The position numbers and the translations under genes were made by a program. The notes beneath the pieces are model-generated. The model saw only the letters and a program-made list of their open reading frames with translations. It did no database searches and was not told the origin of the DNA. This document shows positions 6,269-9,854 of a stretch of 9,854 bases of DNA, piece by piece (the stretch's first letter is position 1; each line of letters opens with the position of its first letter). This DNA is from Clostridia bacterium (GTDB lineage: Bacteria; Bacillota; Clostridia; Christensenellales; Borkfalkiaceae), in contig CAAGDF010000030.1 of NCBI GenBank assembly GCA_900768525.1, positions 1 through 9,854 on the forward strand, read 5' to 3'.

Positions 6269-6922
6269 TTATTCTTCGGTGGTTGCGTTTTTATCGCTTT
6301 CGTCGTCGGTCTTTTCCGCTGTTTTTTCAACGGTTTCTTCCGCGGGTTCTTCGGTTGTTTTTTCGTCGGTTGCCGACCTTTCGGCGAAAACGTTTTCGGT
6401 ATTAAACGTTTCTGGGAAGAGCGTTTTTTCCAAAACGTCGTACAAAATTTCCGCATCGGCTTCGGCAAGCCCGCCGAGCACGAGTTTTTCTTCACCGAAC
6501 CTTACGATAACTTTATTATTGCCGAGCGTAACCGAGGTTACGTCCGACAAATCGAGAAAAGTAACGGTTGTGGGTTTAGTACCGCCGATGACGGCTATGC
6601 GTTTATCGGTTACGGCGTACCACTTGTCGCTGATAGGCGAAATGCGTTTCATAATGGAAAACATCCACGCTCCGAACGGCACGATGCTGATAAACAGCGA
6701 CGCAGCCAGCACGAAAATGTACATTCCGGAGTCTTTCATTACGGTATTGATTCTCGAAACCGCTCCGAGCAAAAAGCAATGCGCCGAAATGCTTGCAAGC
6801 AGCAAAATAAAGCAAATCGCAAGTTCTGCGAACACGCCGTTGCTCCTTTCCGCGCGTTGTTTGGTAAGCACTTTTTCGTCGCCGTGCAAAAACGGCGTAA
6901 AGTCCATAACTCTTTTTTCCAT
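6269..6922 (-). CDS. Membrane protein with bacterial PH-like domain
   Basis: The 217-residue product has two predicted spans (about 31-55 and 66-91) followed by a stretch typical of bacterial PH domains: WYAVTDKRIAVIGG (101-114), then FLDLSDVTSVTLGNNKVIVRF (residues 122-142, split as FLDLSDVTSV and TLGNNKVIVRF) and a closing helix about 152-168. The last 35 residues are a low-complexity acidic tail rich in Glu, Thr, Lys and Asp, probably disordered. Such PH proteins are mostly uncharacterised. A good AGGAA site precedes the ATG. It follows tcdA by 46 bp and is directly followed by a second two-span protein, suggesting the two products act together; that is inference. Confidence 0.82.
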   Translation of the reverse strand: MEKRVMDFTPFLHGDEKVLTKQRAERSNGVFAELAICFILLLASISAHCFLLGAVSRINTVMKDSGMYIFVLAASLFISIVPFGAWMFSIMKRISPISDKWYAVTDKRIAVIGGTKPTTVTFLDLSDVTSVTLGNNKVIVRFGEEKLVLGGLAEADAEILYDVLEKTLFPETFNTENVFAERSATDEKTTEEPAEETVEKTAEKTDDESDKNATTEE

Positions 6923-6968
6923 AACTTCCTCGCTTGATTTTTTATTATCGTTTGATTTTATATATTCG

Positions 6969-7667
6969 TTATTCGCCGATAAGATTTCTTATTATTTCGC
7001 CCGCGATTATAAGCCCTGCGGTGGGTGGAACAAACGAAATGCTTGCAGGCGTTTGCCGTTTGTTGCTTTCGATATCTAAAAGCGGCTTTCTCGGCGGTTC
7101 TTTGGAATAAACAACTTTCAGCGCGGAAACTCCGCGTTTTTTCAGCTCGCGCCGCATAACTTTGGCAAGCGGACAATCGGTTGTTTTGTAGATATCGGCA
7201 ACCTTGAAATCCTGATAAAGTTTGTTGCCCGTTCCCATGCAAGAGATAATCGGCACGCCTGCGGCGGTCGCATTCTCGGCAAGCAGCAGTTTTGAAGTAA
7301 CCGAGTCGATGCAGTCGGCAACGTAGTCGAAATCGGAAAGTTTAAACTCGTCGGCGGTCTGCGCGTCGTAGTAGCATGATCTTTGGTCGATAACGATATT
7401 TTCGTTGATATCGACAAGGCGTTTTGCCGCGACTTCGGTCTTTAATTTGCCCACCGTGGAGCGCAGCGCAAACAGCTGACGATTTACATTATGTGGGGCT
7501 ATAGTATCGTTATCGCATATTAAGAGCTTCCCGATGCCCGCCCGCGCAAGCCCTTCGACGACGAACGAGCCCACTCCGCCCAGCCCGAAAACGGCAACCG
7601 CGGAATTCTTAAGTTTATCAAATTTTTCCTGCCCTATAAGGCTTATTTCTCGAATAAAATCACTCAT
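6969..7667 (-). CDS. tcdA: tRNA threonylcarbamoyladenosine dehydratase
   Basis: This ThiF/MoeB/E1-like enzyme uses ATP to cyclise t6A at position 37 of ANN-decoding tRNAs to ct6A. The 232-residue product shows the nucleotide-binding GLGGVGS (28-34), the conserved Asn-Arg-Gln (62-64), DCIDSVTSK (118-126) and GTGNK (145-149), then the TDCPLAKVMRRELKKRG stretch (163-179) typical of the CsdL/TcdA subgroup. It lacks the paired CxxC zinc motifs of MoeB and ThiF. Length fits the family. Only 17 bp separate it from the recF stop, and no clear Shine-Dalgarno site is visible, so translation may depend on recF. Its role is housekeeping tRNA modification and shows no obvious link to its neighbours. Confidence 0.94.
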   Translation of the reverse strand: MSDFIREISLIGQEKFDKLKNSAVAVFGLGGVGSFVVEGLARAGIGKLLICDNDTIAPHNVNRQLFALRSTVGKLKTEVAAKRLVDINENIVIDQRSCYYDAQTADEFKLSDFDYVADCIDSVTSKLLLAENATAAGVPIISCMGTGNKLYQDFKVADIYKTTDCPLAKVMRRELKKRGVSALKVVYSKEPPRKPLLDIESNKRQTPASISFVPPTAGLIIAGEIIRNLIGE

Positions 7668-7684
7668 AAATTTAAAAAGCGAAT

Positions 7685-8773
7685 TCAGTATTTTTCGATT
7701 ATTTTACCGTCTTTAACCACAAATTTTCTGTCCGCTTCGGGCAAAATTTCGGCATCCGTACAGGTAATAATGGTTTGCACGCTGCTGAGCATGCTCAAAA
7801 GTCGTTCTTTTCTTGCTTTGTCAAGCTCGCTCATCGCGTCGTCCAAAATCAAAACGGGGTATTCGCCGAACCGATTTTTAAAAACTCCGAGCTCCCCGAG
7901 CTTTAACGACAATGCCGCCGTGCGCTGTTGCCCTTGCGAGCCGTAGATTCTCGCGTCGAAACCGTTGATTTTTATCTTGATATCGTCGCGGTGCGGACCT
8001 ACCGTCGTGTACCCGAGCTCGATATCCTTTTCCATATTGGCAAGGTAACTTTCTTTAATCGCGGTCTTAATCTCTTCGCGTTCGCCGTCGAACTTGCTTT
8101 CCGACAGAACGTCCAGTTTTTCCTGCCCGCCCGTAATATCGGCATGCGCTTTTTCGCAAATGGGTTTAAGTTCTTTCAAGAAGGCGTTGCGTGCAAAAAT
8201 TATTTCAGCCGCAACCGTGGATAACTGCTCGTCCCACACGGGCAGTGTCGAAAGCGCGAGCTCTTTGTCGGGATTTTTAAGTAAAACGTTGCGTTGTTGC
8301 AGGATTTTGCGGTACTTTTGCAGCGCGTAAAAATACTTGCGGTCGGTTTGCGAAAGCGCAAGGTCCATAAACCGCCGCCGATCTTCGGGGCTTTCCTGCA
8401 CGAGTTTAAGTTGCTGCGGGTCGAACATTACCGAATTGATATTGCCGAGCAGTTCGCCCGTTTTCTGCACGGGCACGCCGTTCACGTATATTTTTTTGCT
8501 TTCGCTGAGCGAAAAATCCACCGAAACGCTGACCTTACCGAGCGCGGAAAAAGCCGCGGCTTCTATATGTGCACCGTCGGCGTTTTCGTTTACCACCTGT
8601 TTATCGCGCGTGACTCGCGGCGACCAGCCTGTGCAAAGATAGAACAAGGCTTCCGCGGCGTTGGTTTTGCCCTGCGCGTTATTGCCGGATATTACGTTGA
8701 TACCCCGAACGAAATCGAAAGTTTCTCTGACGTAATTGCGGTAGTTTGTAAGATTGAGCGTTCCTATATACAT
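7685..8773 (-). CDS. recF: DNA replication and repair protein RecF
   Basis: RecF is an SMC-like ATPase that works with RecO and RecR to load RecA at gaps in DNA. The 362-residue product has the family length and signatures: N-terminal LNLTNYRNY (6-14), Walker A GNNAQGKT (30-37), VGPHRDD (258-264), the ABC-type signature YGSQGQQR (277-284) and Walker B PVLILDD (306-312) followed by AMSELD. It ends in TGA just after the expected C-terminus. The start codon lacks its own Shine-Dalgarno site; a 7-codon frame with an AAGGA site ends three bases upstream. In many Bacillota recF lies downstream of dnaA and dnaN in the same direction; here it is divergent from dnaA, with no dnaN between. It is the first gene of the leftward series. 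Confidence 0.97.
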   Translation of the reverse strand: MYIGTLNLTNYRNYVRETFDFVRGINVISGNNAQGKTNAAEALFYLCTGWSPRVTRDKQVVNENADGAHIEAAAFSALGKVSVSVDFSLSESKKIYVNGVPVQKTGELLGNINSVMFDPQQLKLVQESPEDRRRFMDLALSQTDRKYFYALQKYRKILQQRNVLLKNPDKELALSTLPVWDEQLSTVAAEIIFARNAFLKELKPICEKAHADITGGQEKLDVLSESKFDGEREEIKTAIKESYLANMEKDIELGYTTVGPHRDDIKIKINGFDARIYGSQGQQRTAALSLKLGELGVFKNRFGEYPVLILDDAMSELDKARKERLLSMLSSVQTIITCTDAEILPEADRKFVVKDGKIIEKY

Positions 8774-8776
8774 GGG

Positions 8777-8800
8777 TTAAAAAATAAATAAGATTGACAT
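8777..8800 (-). CDS. Possible 7-codon leader frame upstream of recF
   Basis: The frame encodes MSILFIF and stops with TAA three bases before the recF ATG, in the same frame. AAGGA lies four bases upstream of its ATG (8809-8805), whereas recF itself has none. It could feed ribosomes to recF by termination and reinitiation. So short a frame can arise by chance. Confidence 0.25.
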   Translation of the reverse strand: MSILFIF

Positions 8801-8807
8801 TATATCC

Positions 8808-8836
8808 TTGCATTTTGAACGGCGTTACTATATAAT
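8808..8836 (+). promoter_or_regulatory. Candidate dnaA promoter
   Basis: TTGCAT (8808-8813) and a perfect TATAAT (8831-8836) are separated by 17 bp. It is the best plus-strand match upstream of dnaA and would give a leader of about 210 nt. An inverted repeat surrounds the -10 box. The nearest alternative -10 (TATATT at 9035-9040) has no good -35. Confidence 0.6.
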
Positions 8837-8847
8837 GGTAATACGCC
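8821..8847. promoter_or_regulatory. Inverted repeat around the dnaA -10 box
   Basis: GGCGTTAC (8821-8828) can pair with GTA plus ACGCC (8838-8840 and 8843-8847), leaving a two-base bulge. The TATAAT box is in the middle. This layout would suit an operator, but no specific regulator can be named. Confidence 0.3.
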
Positions 8848-8878
8848 GCAAAACGCGGTTATGTGTAACGAGTACCCT

Positions 8879-8913
8879 CGGCGGGCGTTCGCGCCGTAAG
8901 TTTTTTGCCGCCG
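8879..8913 (+). promoter_or_regulatory. Possible attenuator in the dnaA leader
   Basis: CGGCG (8879-8883) pairs with CGCCG (8892-8896), followed by TAAG and six T residues, a weak intrinsic terminator. The same left arm, extended to CGGCGG (8879-8884), can instead pair with CCGCCG (8908-8913) beyond the T-run. The two pairings exclude each other, as in attenuation. A 12-codon frame (8861-8899, MCNEYPRRAFAP) runs across it but lacks a ribosome binding site. Confidence 0.3.
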
Positions 8914-8986
8914 TAAAAGCGATAAATCACCTATAATCGCAACGCAACTATTGCGCCCTGTGCGCGTCAGCCGCAAGTCTTGAATC

Positions 8987-9015
8987 ATTATACAAAAAAA
9001 ACACAAATAAGTCAA
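8987..9015 (-). promoter_or_regulatory. recF promoter
   Basis: On the minus strand TTGACT (9015-9010), 17 bp, then a perfect TATAAT (8992-8987). This is the strongest promoter match in the window. It would start transcription near 8980 and give recF a leader of about 205 nt that runs antisense to the predicted dnaA leader. Confidence 0.75.
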
Positions 9016-9056
9016 TACCGCATGGTTTACTTTTTATATTTACACGAGGAAACGAG

Positions 9057-9854
9057 ATGGAAAATTACGAAATTTTGTGGAATAAAGCGTTAGAAGTTCT
9101 TAAAACCCGAATCAGTTCGATATCTTACGCCACCTATATCGAAAAAATCAAGGCAACCGACCTTATCGGCAGAAAAATCGTGCTGAACGTGCCCACCGAA
9201 CTTTACGCAAAAGAGATCGCCTCGCGCCTTCTCGAAAAAATTCTTCAGGCTTTGGACCTTGCCGAAACGGGCGTAAATGCGGTAAAACTGACGGTTGGTA
9301 CTTCCGACGCCGATTATCTCAAATCGGATTCGGGCGAGGGCGGTTCGTTTCTGGAAGGCTCAACCGAAATCAATCCTAAATATACTTTCGATTCGTTCGT
9401 GGTCGGCTCGTCGAACAAGTTTTTGTACTCGGCGGCAAAAGCCGTTGCCGAAGATCCCGGCAGGAATTACAACCCGCTGTTTATTTACGGCGGCACGGGG
9501 CTGGGTAAAACGCATATCATGCACGCAATCGCAAATTTCGTCAAGGCGCAAAACCCTGCTACGGTCGTGCTTTACGCCACTTGCGAAAAGTTCACCAACG
9601 ACCTTATAACTATAATTCGTCAGGGCAAAGGCTCGTCGGCGGCGGCGCAGGAATTCCGCAACCGCTACCGCAACGTGGACGTGCTTATCATCGACGACGT
9701 GCAGTTTTTAGCCAATAAAGAAGCCACGCAGGAAGAATTTTTCCACACGTTCAACGAACTTTACTCGCAGTATAAACAAATTATTTTGTCTGCTGATTGT
9801 CACCCGACGGAGATAGACCCTTTGTCTGAAAGACTGAAAACGCGGTTCGAGTGA
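9057..9854 (+). CDS. dnaA: Chromosomal replication initiator DnaA, frame ends at residue 265
   Basis: DnaA binds the origin and opens it using ATP. The start is clear: GAGGA lies eight to nine bases before the ATG, and residues 1-80 match domain I (LWNKALEVLK and LNVPTELYAKEI). Domain II is short (about 81-105). Domain III follows: NPKYTFDSFVVGSSN (106-120), Walker A GGTGLGKT (145-152), Walker B DVLIIDD (208-214), sensor I region ILSADCHP (243-250) and the box VII arginine-finger stretch ERLKTRFE (258-265). The next codon is TGA, where the family has Trp (FEWGL), and the window ends there. The remainder of domain III and the DNA-binding domain IV, about 180 residues, are absent. A nonsense mutation, an assembly error at a contig end, or simple truncation are all possible. 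The sensor region also has Cys-His where SSDRPP is usual. Confidence 0.93.
   Translation: MENYEILWNKALEVLKTRISSISYATYIEKIKATDLIGRKIVLNVPTELYAKEIASRLLEKILQALDLAETGVNAVKLTVGTSDADYLKSDSGEGGSFLEGSTEINPKYTFDSFVVGSSNKFLYSAAKAVAEDPGRNYNPLFIYGGTGLGKTHIMHAIANFVKAQNPATVVLYATCEKFTNDLITIIRQGKGSSAAAQEFRNRYRNVDVLIIDDVQFLANKEATQEEFFHTFNELYSQYKQIILSADCHPTEIDPLSERLKTRFE

Noticed and set aside
5955..7079. 374-codon plus-strand frame
   Set aside because: It is antisense to the two membrane protein genes and the end of tcdA, all of which have ribosome sites and sensible proteins. The frame is Ser/Phe-rich, as expected for an antisense shadow.
8988..8996. TTATACAAA as a DnaA box
   Set aside because: It is one mismatch from the loose consensus TTATNCACA, is solitary, and overlaps the recF -10 box, which explains it better.
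9852..9854. UGA read as Trp (code 4) to rescue dnaA
   Set aside because: Conserved Trp codons in gltX and the dipeptidase are TGG. Reading through the recF TGA would add an unlikely tail overlapping tcdA. The standard code fits better.

Overview
The window looks like chromosomal DNA of a low-to-mid GC Bacillota member, most likely an uncultured Clostridia-type gut lineage. The basis is strong GGAGG ribosome binding sites, sigma-A-like promoters (TTGACT or TTGCAT, 17 bp, TATAAT), AT-rich intergenic DNA with intrinsic terminators, and protein types such as a Sapep/PepV-like dipeptidase, TcdA and a single-domain MGMT. No deeper taxonomic call is justified. I see no rRNA, tRNA, CRISPR array, prophage or transposase gene.

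Layout. Bases 1-419 hold no convincing gene; they contain a long imperfect palindrome, one end of a short inverted-repeat element, and a bidirectional terminator. On the minus strand follow gltX (420-1871), a 421-bp repeat-rich gap, and a radC-family gene (2293-2997). A divergent promoter region with a structured leader precedes the one plus-strand gene of the interior, an M20 dipeptidase (3215-4519). After a 75-bp inverted-repeat element and a terminator comes a leftward operon-like series, written here from its distal to its proximal end: a small membrane protein (4714-5124), a single-domain MGMT (5239-5547), two adjacent membrane proteins of which one has a PH-like domain (5559-6254 and 6269-6922), tcdA (6969-7667) and recF (7685-8773). 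A 283-bp gap separates recF from dnaA, which runs rightward to the last base of the window.

How it fits together. dnaA and recF mark a replication-origin neighbourhood. Apart from the M20 gene, every gene left of dnaA points away from it, as expected if replication initiates near the dnaA end. The recF-dnaA gap has an unusual layout: the best recF promoter lies near dnaA and the best dnaA promoter lies near recF, so the two leaders would be antisense to each other over about 140 bp. A possible attenuator sits inside the dnaA leader.

Most notable points: (1) the dnaA reading frame stops at a TGA exactly where DnaA proteins have the Trp of the conserved FEWGL motif, and that TGA is the last codon of the window; (2) the face-to-face promoters and attenuator-like structure upstream of dnaA; (3) two related copies of a short element with TACGTATTTCC ends; (4) a 17-bp double-dyad motif present in three identical intergenic copies; (5) an 86-nt leader closed by a perfect 10-bp stem in front of the dipeptidase gene. 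I did not find a clear new multi-gene system. The uncharacterised pair of membrane genes between tcdA and the MGMT gene is the nearest candidate.
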